64,000 nucleotides of DNA from an uncultured Saprospiraceae bacterium (GCA_937926205.1 CALEYL010000012.1:23422-87421), one strand, 5' to 3'. Shown: positions 19,415 through 29,403, numbered from the stretch's first letter. Made by a program: numbers and translations. The notes: a model not told the origin generated them from the letters alone.

Positions 19415-20143
19415 TCAAGACTGAAAATCGCTTGTAAGGCGGGATGGCCTGAAACCCCATACCACAAGGTAAATGCCCAGTGAAAACTCAAACAGGGCGA
19501 CCATTACAGCAGCCAGCCCTGCCAGGGGGGAGTCCCGCGCTATCAGGCCGAACAATATAGCGGTGTAGCCCGCGACCAGAGGCAGTGCACCGATAATTCC
19601 AATCAGGGAGAGTGTACGGGGTACCAGACGTGATTGGTACAGCAGCAAACCCAGTAATACATCGTTCACAGCAGGCAGAAAACTTTGCCCCAGCAGAAAA
19701 ATCCGGTCATAAAGGGCAAGAAGCGCATGACTTGCCATTAATCCGTCTGCTCCGACTCCCTGTCGCCGCAAAGTCACGACCGATAGCAGGAATGCCACAC
19801 CAATGAAAATGGTGCCCGCTTCCAGCACCCTGGAAGCTACGAGACCCAATGCCAAAGTTTCGTTTTGCTTTCTGAGTAGTGGGTAGAGTACAACGGCAGT
19901 TCCAATACCAGACAGGGCTACGATAATTTCAAGAATGCCGCCAATGATGACACTTGTGTCGGGCCCGGTACCTGTGATGAAATTCGGTTCGCGTACCGAA
20001 TGATAAAGCGCAAAGGTCGGAATCGAGATGAAAGTGAGCAGATAAAACACGCCTGCTGCCAGCGAGGTCGGCCGAAATGGACTCATTGGGGCTTGTTTGC
20101 TCGATACATCTGTGCCCGATAGGGCGCTACTGTTTGCATTCAT
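19415..20143 (-). CDS. DUF4386 family membrane protein
   Basis: About 242 residues with six or seven hydrophobic segments. The sequence has family traits: SLAAGVFYLLTFISIP near the start, ALLALYDRIFLLGQSFLPAVND in the middle and a final ALFEFSLGIYLVVWGF. The function of the family is not known. I start at the ATG at 20143 (AAAACAATGAATGC); the frame could run up to a TTG at 20209 but that part lacks family similarity. The MDR gene lies 53 bases downstream on the same strand, so they may be co-transcribed. Confidence 0.8.
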   Translation of the reverse strand: MNANSSALSGTDVSSKQAPMSPFRPTSLAAGVFYLLTFISIPTFALYHSVREPNFITGTGPDTSVIIGGILEIIVALSGIGTAVVLYPLLRKQNETLALGLVASRVLEAGTIFIGVAFLLSVVTLRRQGVGADGLMASHALLALYDRIFLLGQSFLPAVNDVLLGLLLYQSRLVPRTLSLIGIIGALPLVAGYTAILFGLIARDSPLAGLAAVMVALFEFSLGIYLVVWGFRPSRLTSDFQS

Positions 20144-20226
20144 TGTTTTATTTTTTAGTTCCCTGGCTACTTGTTTTGGTACAATACCCGGAAATTTGTT
20201 GAACCGCAATGTGTTAGAGCTTGCAC

Positions 20227-20919
20227 TTAGCTTCTTCCAAAAGGATTGGTTTTCCAGAGCTTTGAAAAATAGACGCTGACCATCAGGGTCCGGTTGTGCA
20301 TGTCATTTCCGTTGGCGATATTAGTCAGACCGTAAACATATCTGATGTCCAGTGCAATCCTTTTTTGATTTAAAGGAAACTCAAAGCCGCCACCCATTTG
20401 AATACCGGCATCCAGCCTTTTAAAACCTTCACTTGAATTTCCAAATGAGAGTTTCGTCGTCTGATCATTGGTTTTCCGGTTGCCGCTGAGCATATAGGCA
20501 ATGGAAGGTCCTGCATTCATATAAAATCTGCCTGTATGAAAACGCGCCAGCAGTGGCAATTCCAATGCGTTAAAGCGGAAGTTTGATTCGCTGCCGGTTA
20601 AAGGATTATCGGCAGTCAAAGTACCTCCTTTTTTAATGTAATAAATCTCTGAAACAAGAGAAAAAGCGGGGGTAATACCAGCCTGAAAGGATGCGCCGGC
20701 CTGTATGCCTTTGGCAGATTTTTTATAATCAGCCATCGCGCTGTTTGATGCGCCGTAATTGATGCTGGTACTCACCCCGTTGACCATCAGGTCAAAATAG
20801 GTTTGTGTGGTTCTTTTAACATTTCTGGTTTTTGTTGTCTCCAATTCTGTGGACTGTCCAAATGCATTTGTAAACAGGAAAACCATGCCTATTACAAATA
20901 TGGATTTCGATTTTTTCAT
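20227..20919 (-). CDS. PorT-like outer-membrane beta-barrel protein
   Basis: The 230-residue protein has a signal peptide (MKKSKSIFVIGMVFLFTNAFGQ) starting at the ATG at 20919, which has the context AAAGAACAATG. The mature region has the pattern of small Bacteroidota barrels: GASFQAGITPAFSLVSEIYYIKKGG, NALELPLLARFHTGRFYMNAGPSIAY and IALDIRYVYGLTNI. The function is unknown. The promoter shares a motif and spacing with the divergent gene at 21141. Confidence 0.8.
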   Translation of the reverse strand: MKKSKSIFVIGMVFLFTNAFGQSTELETTKTRNVKRTTQTYFDLMVNGVSTSINYGASNSAMADYKKSAKGIQAGASFQAGITPAFSLVSEIYYIKKGGTLTADNPLTGSESNFRFNALELPLLARFHTGRFYMNAGPSIAYMLSGNRKTNDQTTKLSFGNSSEGFKRLDAGIQMGGGFEFPLNQKRIALDIRYVYGLTNIANGNDMHNRTLMVSVYFSKLWKTNPFGRS

Positions 20920-20948
20920 TGTTCTTTTTTTTAAGTGTAAATGATCCA

Positions 20949-20986
20949 CAAAACTACTGGCAGGATAAAGGCTGGTGATAGGACAA
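20949..20986 (-). promoter_or_regulatory. Promoter of the PorT-like gene with shared TTGTCCTAT motif
   Basis: On the minus strand the -7 element TAGTTTTG (20949-20956) fits TAnnTTTG exactly. TTGTCCTAT lies 21 bases upstream (20978-20986) in place of a -33 TTTG. The divergent promoter at 21065-21102 has the same arrangement. Confidence 0.55.
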
Positions 20987-21064
20987 TTGTGCAGTTGAAT
21001 TGGATTTAATTTAAGTTTTATTTTAAAAGCTGGTATTTCAAATTAGTACTACATAACTAAAGAT

Positions 21065-21102
21065 TTGTCCTATTCCCAAAAGGGGCACGGCCATTAATTT
21101 TG
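21065..21102 (+). promoter_or_regulatory. Promoter of the 2-TM/oxidoreductase pair with shared TTGTCCTAT motif
   Basis: TTGTCCTAT (21065-21073), 21 bases, then TAATTTTG (21095-21102), an exact TAnnTTTG. The start codon is 38 bases further on. Motif and spacing match the divergent promoter. Confidence 0.55.
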
Positions 21103-21140
21103 TTGCCGATTAAATAAATGTTTTACATTAAACAATTTAA

Positions 21141-21371
21141 ATGAAAGCAAAAATGAAATTGATTGCCTCCCTGAAGGTCTGGGTGGTAATCTATCCGTCT
21201 ATTACGCTGTTTTATCAGCTTTTTGGCCAGCAATTGTCTGCGCTGCCTTTGTATCAAAGAACTTTTTTATTAACCATAATCCTGGTTCCGTGGTTGGTGT
21301 TTATTGGCGTGCCGTTCGTTGACACGGTTCTTAAAAAGATTATGAATAAAGCCGGGAATACAGAACAATAA
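21141..21371 (+). CDS. Small two-helix membrane protein
   Basis: The 76 residues contain two membrane segments (about 10-30 and 41-61), a charged N-terminus (MKAKMKLIAS) and a short basic C-terminal tail. No family is recognised with certainty. It ends 6 bases before the oxidoreductase gene, so both are translated from one message under the promoter at 21065-21102. Confidence 0.7.
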   Translation: MKAKMKLIASLKVWVVIYPSITLFYQLFGQQLSALPLYQRTFLLTIILVPWLVFIGVPFVDTVLKKIMNKAGNTEQ

Positions 21372-21377
21372 ATATTT

Positions 21378-22391
21378 ATGTATTCAGGGCTTATTTCCAG
21401 GCGTAAATTTATGATGTTGAGTGTGGAGGCGGCAGGGGCACTTTCTTTGCCGTCTCCCTTGAATAATTTAATGTTCAAACAGATGAAGAAAAACAAGCAA
21501 TTTGATGTCATCATCGTGGGAGGCAGCTATGCCGGATTAGCAGCTGCCATGGCCTTAGGCAGGGCGCTGATGAATGTCTTGGTTGTTGATAGTGGTAAAC
21601 CATGCAACCGGCAAACGCCTCATTCACACAACTTCCTTACAAACGATGGTAAAACGCCTGCGGAAATTGCTGAAACCGCCCGGGAGCAGGTGAGCAGGTA
21701 TAAAACGATTGATTTTTTTAGAGGACTGGCCACTTCCGGGAAACAAACGGAGCTTGGTTTTGAGATACAAACAGCCAACGGAGACATTTTTGGGGCAAAG
21801 AAGGTCGTTTTTGCAACAGGCATTAAGGATCAGCTTCCGGCTATTGAGGGACTGTCCGAATGCTGGGGTGTTTCTGTTCTCCATTGCCCCTATTGTCATG
21901 GCTATGAAGTTCGAAATGAAAAAACCGGAATACTGGGAAATGGGGATTTGGCCTTTGACTTCACAAAGCTGATTTCTAACTGGACGAAAGATTTAACCAT
22001 TTTTACCAATGGCGCTTCAACATTAACAGCCGGGCAACATGAAAAACTCCAGCAACGGCGCATAAAAATAGTCGAAAAAGAAATTGAAAGACTGGTGCAT
22101 CACTATGGATACATTCAAAAAATTCATTTTAAAGACGGTACGAAGTCTTCTGTCAAAGTCCTTTATGCTCCAAGCCCTTTTGAGCAGCATTGCAAAATCC
22201 CCGAGTCAATGGGATGTGAACTTACCGAACAGGGATATTTGAAAACGGATGCCATGCAGGAAACTACTGTTAAAGGAGTTTATGCGATCGGCGACAATGC
22301 GGGTAAGATGCGTACAGTAGCCAATGCGGTTGCAATGGGTACAACGGCGGGCATGACGATTAGTAAGCAAATGATTTTAGAGGGGTTTTAG
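21378..22391 (+). CDS. Thioredoxin-reductase-like FAD/NAD(P) oxidoreductase
   Basis: The 337-residue flavoprotein has an FAD-binding GGSYAGLAAA near residue 49, a second dinucleotide-binding motif (GILGNGD, about 183), the redox pair C170-P-Y-C173 in HCPYCHGYE, and the FAD-closing YAIGDNAG. It should pass electrons from NAD(P)H to a disulfide or other acceptor. The ~35-residue N-terminus is unusual for this soluble family: SRRKFMMLSVEAAGALSL resembles a twin-arginine signal, although a later ATG (MFKQMKKNKQF) could start the usual cytoplasmic form. The stop codon overlaps a 13-base MITE end. Confidence 0.85.
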   Translation: MYSGLISRRKFMMLSVEAAGALSLPSPLNNLMFKQMKKNKQFDVIIVGGSYAGLAAAMALGRALMNVLVVDSGKPCNRQTPHSHNFLTNDGKTPAEIAETAREQVSRYKTIDFFRGLATSGKQTELGFEIQTANGDIFGAKKVVFATGIKDQLPAIEGLSECWGVSVLHCPYCHGYEVRNEKTGILGNGDLAFDFTKLISNWTKDLTIFTNGASTLTAGQHEKLQQRRIKIVEKEIERLVHHYGYIQKIHFKDGTKSSVKVLYAPSPFEQHCKIPESMGCELTEQGYLKTDAMQETTVKGVYAIGDNAGKMRTVANAVAMGTTAGMTISKQMILEGF

Positions 22392-22402
22392 AGCTTGTTC
22401 GG
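22390..22402 (+). repeat. Solitary MITE terminal repeat
   Basis: AGAGCTTGTTCGG is identical to the end of the elements at 11672 and 13930 and overlaps the stop codon of the oxidoreductase gene. The rest of the element is not found. Confidence 0.55.
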
Positions 22403-22607
22403 TTTTCGAGGCAAATAAAAACTGAAATTATTTTCGTTGAACAGACCCCGCGCAATTTTTCAGGAACTGCAAATAAAAAAATGCGGTACATTTACTGCAT
22501 GGCTGAAGTAGATGATCTACATCAAACCTGTACGGAGTCCGGCGCAGTTTTTATGGTAGTCTTGTAATTCGTAAAAATCTGTTAATCAATTCAATAAAAA
22601 CCCAAAC

Positions 22608-23216
22608 ATGAAAAATCAAATTCTTCCCCTCGGAGAGGAAACGTTCAAAGTAATGGGATTTTCAGACGAACAAATCATATTCAGTAGCAAACGACACGAC
22701 ACTTTTGAAGCGCTGCTTGCCTCATCCCAAAAACCAGGTTTATTAGAAAGTTTAAAAACAATACCTGTTAACGCCATTCAGGAAATAAGCTACAATGAAA
22801 AAGACGGCAGCTTTACAATCAAATACAGCATCTACGGAAAAAATAAAAAAGACACGGTTGTATTAAGCGACAAGGGGTTGAGGGAATCCGTCGTTGCAGA
22901 AATTGCTACCTTCAGAAAATTAAATAAAGCCGTCAGCGAAGAATCAAAAACCCGGCCTCTAATTCTGAATTTATTAGGTGGAGCATTGATTATCGTCTTT
23001 ACCATCGGTTTCAGGTGGATGGCGATCAATGCGCAACATGGCGAACATTATGTCGCAACCGGGAGAAAGAGGGGGATAGGCCAATTATTGGCAAATACGG
23101 TTGAGGCAATAGGCCCGACCTGGATTACCATCATCGGCGTTTTGGGCTTAGCGCTTATGGTTTATATTACTTACAAAAGGTATAACAACCCCGCATCGGA
23201 GATTAAATACAGTTAA
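22608..23216 (+). CDS. Membrane protein of unknown function (full-length paralogue of 16611-16894)
   Basis: The 202-residue protein has a ~105-residue soluble N-terminal part (GFSDEQIIFSSKRHDTFEAL, IQEISYNEKDGSFTIKYS) that looks like a small beta-rich PH-type domain. Two membrane segments follow, roughly 124-142 and 166-186, separated by a conserved basic loop (HYVATGRKRGIGQLL). No named family recognised. Only its C-terminal half was copied to 16.6 kb. Three A-rich bases precede the ATG as is usual here. Confidence 0.75.
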   Translation: MKNQILPLGEETFKVMGFSDEQIIFSSKRHDTFEALLASSQKPGLLESLKTIPVNAIQEISYNEKDGSFTIKYSIYGKNKKDTVVLSDKGLRESVVAEIATFRKLNKAVSEESKTRPLILNLLGGALIIVFTIGFRWMAINAQHGEHYVATGRKRGIGQLLANTVEAIGPTWITIIGVLGLALMVYITYKRYNNPASEIKYS

Positions 23217-23292
23217 GGCGCATACTATCTATATTCCGTGGATGCTGCAGGAACTCTTTATTGCCAAGGGCGCCAGGGCTTGGGACGCCTCG

Positions 23293-23355
23293 CTTTGCGG
23301 CCTTAGCGTATCCCTTGCGGCCTCTGCCTGCCTATCCGGTAGGCAGGCAGGAACC
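23293..23355 (+). repeat. Dispersed palindromic intergenic repeat, copy 2
   Basis: Same unit as at 35492-35556 and, inverted, 3051-3114: CTTTGCGGCCTTAGCG..., then GCCTGCCT-N7-AGGCAGGC at 23326-23348. Confidence 0.7.
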
Positions 23356-23393
23356 CATTATTCCCCACCAGGGGGCTAAGGTTTAGGACGTAT

Positions 23394-23489
23394 TACTCCG
23401 AGGGCCTCATTACACAACTCCATGAGGCATTCCCGAAAAAATACGAAGAATTAGACAAAATCCCGGCGTTCGTTTCGATCAAAAAATAG
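23394..23489 (+). pseudogene. Possible gene remnant
   Basis: An open stretch encodes YYSEGLITQLHEAFPKKYEE and continues to a TAG at 23487-23489, with amino-acid use like a real protein C-terminus, but no start and no upstream gene in frame. It follows directly on a dispersed repeat. Could be a decayed gene end; I cannot name it. Confidence 0.3.
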
Positions 23490-23605
23490 CGTCCCGGCAC
23501 TTAGAAGAAAATAATCAGGATTTAAAAAACGTTAGCCTCAAGTCTGTGATCCCGCTCCATGCTGCAGAGCATTCAAAATGAACATACTTTAAATTTAAAA
23601 TCGTG

Positions 23606-25150
23606 ATGCGAACAAATCCTTGTGTTTTTTGCCTTTTCATCGTTTTTTTCTGTTCCTCTAACATTGTATTTGCTCAAACGATCAACTTTGAAGCTACCTG
23701 GAAAGAGTTTCTTGAAAACAACAAAATTTCCAACATGAGCGAACTGGTCAGGCCTAATAAGGTGTATGACCCAGCGAATTACTCCAAGTATTTGTTGATG
23801 AACACCAACACCAGCTTTTGCCAAAGCGAGGTGGAGGATGCAGAAGACCTGATGGAAGAAATCCAGCAGATGGATCCTAACGTACACAAGGCGATTCCGG
23901 GTTTTTTAGCAAAAAAAGATGACCTGGAAAAGAAGATCAATGCCTATTACAGCATGGATGAGCTTTGGGAGCGCTTCCTGAAAACCAAGGAAGTCTCGCA
24001 GGACGAATTGGACGCCATCATTGCTGCTAAAACGAGTTGCGAAAAAACGACGCTGGCAAAGTATTCCTACATGTCGGCCTATACTCAGTTTTGCCGGGGA
24101 GATATTTCAAAATCAAAGGATATTTTTGAAAACCGCACCCTCAAATTAACCGAAAAAACAACCCTGCGCATAGATGATGTAAAAGGACTGGCAGATGAGG
24201 TGGCCAGAATGAAAACCCTGTATAAAAACATGTCGAAATTGGAAACTGCCTGGAAATCTTACGTAAAAACCGGTGTTTCTCAAGGCTTTGATATTGAATT
24301 ACCCCTTTTCCGTTGCAACCCCAATCCAAATATGAAAGCATTGCTTTTGAAAGGAGCATTGGACCTCTGTAATGCTGCTCCGGACATGCTTGAAAAAATC
24401 GAGGAACTGGAAGCCGAAACAGGGGTCAAGCCCGACAGGGAAGTGAGTAAAAAAATCAAGGAATTGGAAGCGGCCGTTGAGCTGGGCGACGACAACCTCC
24501 TGGCTTTGAATAAAGCCTGGGATACCTTTATTACAACCAATGATGTGAAACGCATCGGTCAATATGGCTATAAATATTGCAATAAAGAAGCATTGATCCG
24601 GGCATACATCCTGGACGGGTTTTCCTATGTCTGCGACCTTGCGGAAGACAGACTCGAAAAAATTGACTCCATGCAGAGGAGGGAATTAACGCCACTGAAC
24701 GAAATCACGATGTCCAAAATCAATGAGCTGTCGGCGTTAAACGAAGAGAACAAAGCCAATGGGGCGAAAATTGAAAAGTTGTGGAACAAGTTCGTTTCAC
24801 AAGGCAATAAGCTGTCGCAAGATTACGAATCGGCAGAATCGTATTGTGACAACATCCACCAGGTTAAAGACTGGACCATGAAAGGGCTTTCGGCCAACTG
24901 TGAAACGGCGATTCAGTATCTGGAGCGAATTGAAGAATTTCAGCAAACTTTTGAATTCGACTTTACAAAAGACCTGAGGTGCCGGATCGAAGATTTGAAA
25001 TTTAAAGTATGGGATTGCCGCTATCAGGCATTGCAAAAGCTTGCACGAATCGAAGCGACTGCCGAAATTTCTTATGAAGACAGGCTGAAAGAATTGGTAA
25101 AAGAATACGGAATTGGAGACCGCCCGGAAGCTTGTTCCTTGAACAAATGA
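23606..25150 (+). CDS. Exported protein built of five ~90-residue cysteine-pair helical repeats
   Basis: The 514-residue protein has a signal peptide (CLFIVFFCSSNIVFAQ). The ATG at 23606 is used; a GTG lies one codon earlier. The mature chain divides into five units of 85-92 residues. Each opens with a W-x-x-F or LW-x-x-F helix (ATWKEFL, ELWERFL, TAWKSYV, KAWDTFI, KLWNKFV) and contains a Cys about 25 residues in and another about 20 later. Each ends in an acidic, coiled-coil-like helix (LEKIEELE, LEKIDSM, LERIEEF). Unit 1 keeps only the second Cys. The regular Cys pairs suggest disulfides in the periplasm or outside. I recognise no named family. Confidence 0.7.
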   Translation: MRTNPCVFCLFIVFFCSSNIVFAQTINFEATWKEFLENNKISNMSELVRPNKVYDPANYSKYLLMNTNTSFCQSEVEDAEDLMEEIQQMDPNVHKAIPGFLAKKDDLEKKINAYYSMDELWERFLKTKEVSQDELDAIIAAKTSCEKTTLAKYSYMSAYTQFCRGDISKSKDIFENRTLKLTEKTTLRIDDVKGLADEVARMKTLYKNMSKLETAWKSYVKTGVSQGFDIELPLFRCNPNPNMKALLLKGALDLCNAAPDMLEKIEELEAETGVKPDREVSKKIKELEAAVELGDDNLLALNKAWDTFITTNDVKRIGQYGYKYCNKEALIRAYILDGFSYVCDLAEDRLEKIDSMQRRELTPLNEITMSKINELSALNEENKANGAKIEKLWNKFVSQGNKLSQDYESAESYCDNIHQVKDWTMKGLSANCETAIQYLERIEEFQQTFEFDFTKDLRCRIEDLKFKVWDCRYQALQKLARIEATAEISYEDRLKELVKEYGIGDRPEACSLNK

Positions 25151-25274
25151 CCTTGATCGCGCATTCAAGAGCCTCCACAAAAAGAAAAATGGCTGGTTCT
25201 GACAACCATTTGCCCGCAATTACGCCCCTGTTCGTATATTAGCCTTCCAGATTCGAACAGGAAATTGCAACCCA

Positions 25275-25310
25275 AACTGCCGTCAGTTCGATTTTGAGCT
25301 GACGGCAGTT
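25275..25310 (+). terminator. Hairpin downstream of the Cys-repeat gene
   Basis: The perfect 12-bp arms AACTGCCGTCAG / CTGACGGCAGTT surround a 12-base loop, followed by CTGCATTT. There is no long T-run, so termination efficiency is uncertain. Confidence 0.55.
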
Positions 25311-25356
25311 CTGCATTTAGCAGTCGGGGTGCTATTGTTTGTCAAACCAACTTTCC

Positions 25357-28300
25357 ATGCGCAACAAGATCAACAGGCTCTTGCCCACAGGTATTATTTT
25401 CTTTTTCAGCATGCTTTCCGCTGCCTATAGCCAGTGCTCTTTTACCGAAGTTACGGTGGTTTCCAGCACCGTGGACTGGGGCAATGAAATGAGCTGGGAA
25501 CTGCACAACAGCAGTGGCGTTCTTATTTCAAGCTGGCAGGGCGTTGGCAACAACCAAAGCTCGGAAATGCAACTCTGTTTGCCCGATGGTTGCTATACCC
25601 TGACGGCGCTCGACAGCTATGGCGATGGCTGGAATGGCGGCACTGTTGAGATGACCTGGAACGGTGGTTCACAAAGCTTCGGGCTTCCCAATGGCAGCAT
25701 CCATTATTTCTATTTCGGGATCAACGCAGGCGACTGTGTGCCTCTGGTTCCGGGCTGTACCGATCCAACCGCCTTTAATTACAACATTGCGGCTACCGTA
25801 GACGATGGCTCCTGCCTCGGCCTCACAGACCTTGTTGCAATTCAGGTTTTTGACACGATTTACCATTCGGGGCCAAAAGACAACCGCATCAACTGGGTGA
25901 TTCAAAATCGCAGTACCGGAAACCCAAACGGAGATTTTGCAGATGCCGCTGATTTGCGTAACGACCTGGAGCAGAGCCTTATCCCTGCTTTTACGCTGAA
26001 CAATCCTGGTGCAAAGGTTCCTTATGCCCAATACAAGAACTTTTTCAACCTCTATGCCGCATGGTGGCCCGATGCTCCCGGAGACCACAGTTGGTGGAGC
26101 TTCAACATCATCCAGCAGATGCGCAACGAAATCTTTTTACCCTGGAGCAACGATGAAACGGGTTGGGTAACCTGGTTTTCCACGATCAAATATGGCGGCG
26201 GCGGCGGCGCCGGGCTAAATCGCGAAGCAAGGGTCGGCGACGGTAAAATGTACGGAACGGATTTCGAAACTTTGTTGCACGAATTCGGACATACCATGCC
26301 TGGTTTACTGGATGAGTATACCTCCAGTGGGGAGTGGTCGGGCAACAGGTGCTTTGAAACAGGCAATACAACGGGATTTACGACCAAAGAAGACATTCCC
26401 TGGCGGAAATGGATCGATGACGATACGCCTTTGCCGACGCCGTACAATGGCCAGTACGACGATGTCGTGGCCGCGTTTGAAGGCGGGCTTACCAATTATT
26501 TCGGATGCTACCGCCCTACGGCGAAAGGCTGCTACATGGGAGCAGGCGGTTTTGGCGAAGGTTATGGACAGGACCTTTGTGCTCCTTGTGTTCAGCGGAC
26601 CATCTGTTTTTTGTATAAATATGTAAATGTGATTGAAAACCCGACCCCGGCAAATCCAAACCTTACAGTAAGCGGAGCAGAAACGATCACTTTTTCAGCT
26701 GATGTGATCGCGCCGATGCCAAATACTCAAAAATACGAGTGGTTTCTCAATGGTAAATTAATCGCAGAAAACACCACGTCGGTGTCGGTGACTTTCGGCG
26801 CCTGCGACAGCTATGAACTCAAATTTGCGGTTACAGACACCACAGATCTGGTGCGCTACGACGAAAAATTTGAGGAGACTTACCCCAAACCCTACCGGGA
26901 ATTCGTGTGGACGATCGATCAGAGCGACATCAGCAGTTACGACCTTAACAGCAGCGTTGTCGTCACCAATGCCTCTTGCACGGGCGCGGATGACGGCGTG
27001 GTTGAATTGATGGCACAGGGCGGACAAGCGCCTTATGAATTATGGCTGGATGGCGTACAGGTGACGAATCCGGTTACTGATCTGGCAGCAGGCTTTTATG
27101 CTTTTACCCTTGTGGATGCCAATGGCTGCCCGGTAGAGAAGCTGGTGCAGCTTGAGCGGGATGCCCTGCTTGATCTTGAACTCTGCGCAAGCAAAAATGG
27201 CGACTGGGAAGTACTTGTCAACAGCGCCAATTACGAAGTGTCTGAACTGGATCTGCTGTGGTCGACCGGAGCAACTGGCCAGAGCTTTACCACAGCTTCT
27301 GATGGTAATTATGCCCTCACCGCCAGCATCAATGGCTGTTCCGTGGAGCGCGAATTCAGCCTGCTTTCGCCGTCTGCACCACTTTCTGTTTCAGATCGGT
27401 CCATTCCTTCTGAAATTGAAAAATCAACAGGCGCCATCTATGTATCCGCTACCGGCGGCAGCCCCGACTATACCATTCAATGGTTTGACCGGCTGGTTGC
27501 TGATCAGACAGACGATAACACAGATCATATTTCGGCCAGCGGTACGACCTGGGGGCACCTGCCTGAATTTGCTTTCGATGATCAGCTGAACACCAAATGG
27601 CTGCATGCCGTAAATGCCAATGCCTGGGTTGCCTACACGTTTCCACTGCCGACCACCCTTGCCTACTATGCCATTACTTCCGCCGATGATGTACCGGCGC
27701 GAGACCCCATGAACTGGGTACTGGAAGGCTCAAATGATGGCAACACCTGGGTTGCCCTGGATACGCGCATCAACGAGGATTTTCCAACCCGATTCCTGCG
27801 CAGGGCTTTTCCAATCAGCAATTCCGGCGCCTATACCCATTACCGGCTATACGTCAATGCGAGTGCCGGAGAGAATCAAATTCAATTGCAGGAACTGGAG
27901 TTCATGGGCGCCGATCCTGATGGCCCTTTCCTGCACAACAAGACATTTGACGGGCATTTCAGTCGAACAAAACTCGCCCCAGGGGAATACCGCTATGAAA
28001 TCAGCGATGCGTCGGCCGCCTGTGCTGAAGGAACGGTCCGGATCGGAGTCTATGAAAAATTTACCGCGAGTGGATTAAAGGTGGTACCCGATGGCAACTG
28101 CGGGGTAAAGCTGGAAACGCCAAATCCGGCTTATGACTATCACTGGTTGTCGGATGAAACGGGAACGGAAATTTTAGGCTTCGGCACTTCCTTTGTTCCA
28201 CCGTACGCCGGTAATTTCTACGTTGTAGCAGAAACGGCAGGAACCGGCCAATGGAGCAATAACCGCAAAGGATTTGCCGTCACGATGCCACAGATGCCGG

Positions 28301-29403
28301 TTATTGAAGACCTTGGAGGCGGATTGCTTGGTATTGTGGATCCGCAGCCGGAAATGGAATACCGATGGTATGCTGCCGACGCCTGCGGCAGCCCGCTGCA
28401 TATTGGAAATACCTTTGCACCGGGCATGACAACGGCCGACTATTTTATTTCAGCCAAAAGCAGCATAGCATACCCGGATCCTATTGACCCGGCTACCATT
28501 CCCGGTCTTATGCTTCGCATGGATGCCGCCGACCTGAATGGAGATGGGCTTATTGACGATCCGGCCCCGGCGACCAGTTCGGTTCTCGACTGGTATTTCC
28601 CAACGGGCAACAGATGGGATCCCAATAACTGGTTTGCTTATCGTTCCAATTACCAAAACGGACTTGGCATTGCAGACTGGGCTACCTTGTGGTTGCAGCG
28701 CCTCCAAAATCCGCAAAGCAATTTTCAAACGGTGCTGATGGCGTATCAGGAAAATGCTTTGTCCTGGGATAAAACAGGGCCAATGGAAGCGCTTTCGGCA
28801 ACCATGCCCCGGCATTCGGATGCCAGCCAGTTGTTTTCCAATGCGGCCCCCCCAGCTACCCTTGCAGGCGCGACCTACCTCAACGGCGTGGCAGTTGATC
28901 CCTTAAGCACGCCCAATCCGATGAATTTCTGTGTGCTGGGGTCCGCCTTCAGCAGTCCGTCTACCGCTAATATTTTATACACCGATGTGCATTGGGAAGG
29001 AAAAATAGGGGAAATGCTGTTCTTCGACCACGCCCTCACAGATGCTCAGATGATAGGCGTTTCTGAGTTTCTCCGGCAGAAATGGATCAGCACGGCCGAC
29101 CTGGAAAGTCCGCGTAGTCTTTATCATTGGGTTGGGACGACGGCCGTGGAGGAAACGCCAACGGAAACGCCACAGGTTCGGGTTTACCCCAACCCTGCCA
29201 GCGATGGATTGTATGTTCAAACTAAAATCAGCACGCCCCTGCAGTTTCGCATCCTTGATGTTCAGGGCCGGCTCGTACAGGTTGTTAAACCGAGTGCACA
29301 GCAGCAGAAAATTGATGTTTCTGCACTGGTTCCGGGGTTCTACCTGTTGGAGTGTAGTACAGAAGATGGCTTTAGAGAGGTGTTGCGGTTTGGGAAGTTT
29401 TGA
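25357..29403 (+). CDS. Secreted modular M64-like metalloprotease with SprB, discoidin and LamG-like parts and T9SS sorting domain
   Basis: About 1348 residues. The ATG at 25357 begins a signal peptide (GIIFFFSMLSAAYS). Visible order: an N-terminal ~100-residue beta domain; a GCTDPTAFNYN motif at ~126-148; a peptidase part with HEFGH (308-312) and DEY (319-321), the spacing of the M64 (IgA peptidase) family, with NRCFETGN downstream; an SprB-type repeat near 531-585 (NASCTGADDGVVEL); an F5/8 type C (discoidin) domain around 724-853; a LamG-like C-terminal part; and a type A sorting domain from about 1276 (VRVYPNPASDG). It is expected to be exported by T9SS and to cut a protein or glycoprotein outside the cell. 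The frame could start at a TTG six codons earlier. Confidence 0.85.
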   Translation: MRNKINRLLPTGIIFFFSMLSAAYSQCSFTEVTVVSSTVDWGNEMSWELHNSSGVLISSWQGVGNNQSSEMQLCLPDGCYTLTALDSYGDGWNGGTVEMTWNGGSQSFGLPNGSIHYFYFGINAGDCVPLVPGCTDPTAFNYNIAATVDDGSCLGLTDLVAIQVFDTIYHSGPKDNRINWVIQNRSTGNPNGDFADAADLRNDLEQSLIPAFTLNNPGAKVPYAQYKNFFNLYAAWWPDAPGDHSWWSFNIIQQMRNEIFLPWSNDETGWVTWFSTIKYGGGGGAGLNREARVGDGKMYGTDFETLLHEFGHTMPGLLDEYTSSGEWSGNRCFETGNTTGFTTKEDIPWRKWIDDDTPLPTPYNGQYDDVVAAFEGGLTNYFGCYRPTAKGCYMGAGGFGEGYGQDLCAPCVQRTICFLYKYVNVIENPTPANPNLTVSGAETITFSADVIAPMPNTQKYEWFLNGKLIAENTTSVSVTFGACDSYELKFAVTDTTDLVRYDEKFEETYPKPYREFVWTIDQSDISSYDLNSSVVVTNASCTGADDGVVELMAQGGQAPYELWLDGVQVTNPVTDLAAGFYAFTLVDANGCPVEKLVQLERDALLDLELCASKNGDWEVLVNSANYEVSELDLLWSTGATGQSFTTASDGNYALTASINGCSVEREFSLLSPSAPLSVSDRSIPSEIEKSTGAIYVSATGGSPDYTIQWFDRLVADQTDDNTDHISASGTTWGHLPEFAFDDQLNTKWLHAVNANAWVAYTFPLPTTLAYYAITSADDVPARDPMNWVLEGSNDGNTWVALDTRINEDFPTRFLRRAFPISNSGAYTHYRLYVNASAGENQIQLQELEFMGADPDGPFLHNKTFDGHFSRTKLAPGEYRYEISDASAACAEGTVRIGVYEKFTASGLKVVPDGNCGVKLETPNPAYDYHWLSDETGTEILGFGTSFVPPYAGNFYVVAETAGTGQWSNNRKGFAVTMPQMPVIEDLGGGLLGIVDPQPEMEYRWYAADACGSPLHIGNTFAPGMTTADYFISAKSSIAYPDPIDPATIPGLMLRMDAADLNGDGLIDDPAPATSSVLDWYFPTGNRWDPNNWFAYRSNYQNGLGIADWATLWLQRLQNPQSNFQTVLMAYQENALSWDKTGPMEALSATMPRHSDASQLFSNAAPPATLAGATYLNGVAVDPLSTPNPMNFCVLGSAFSSPSTANILYTDVHWEGKIGEMLFFDHALTDAQMIGVSEFLRQKWISTADLESPRSLYHWVGTTAVEETPTETPQVRVYPNPASDGLYVQTKISTPLQFRILDVQGRLVQVVKPSAQQQKIDVSALVPGFYLLECSTEDGFREVLRFGKF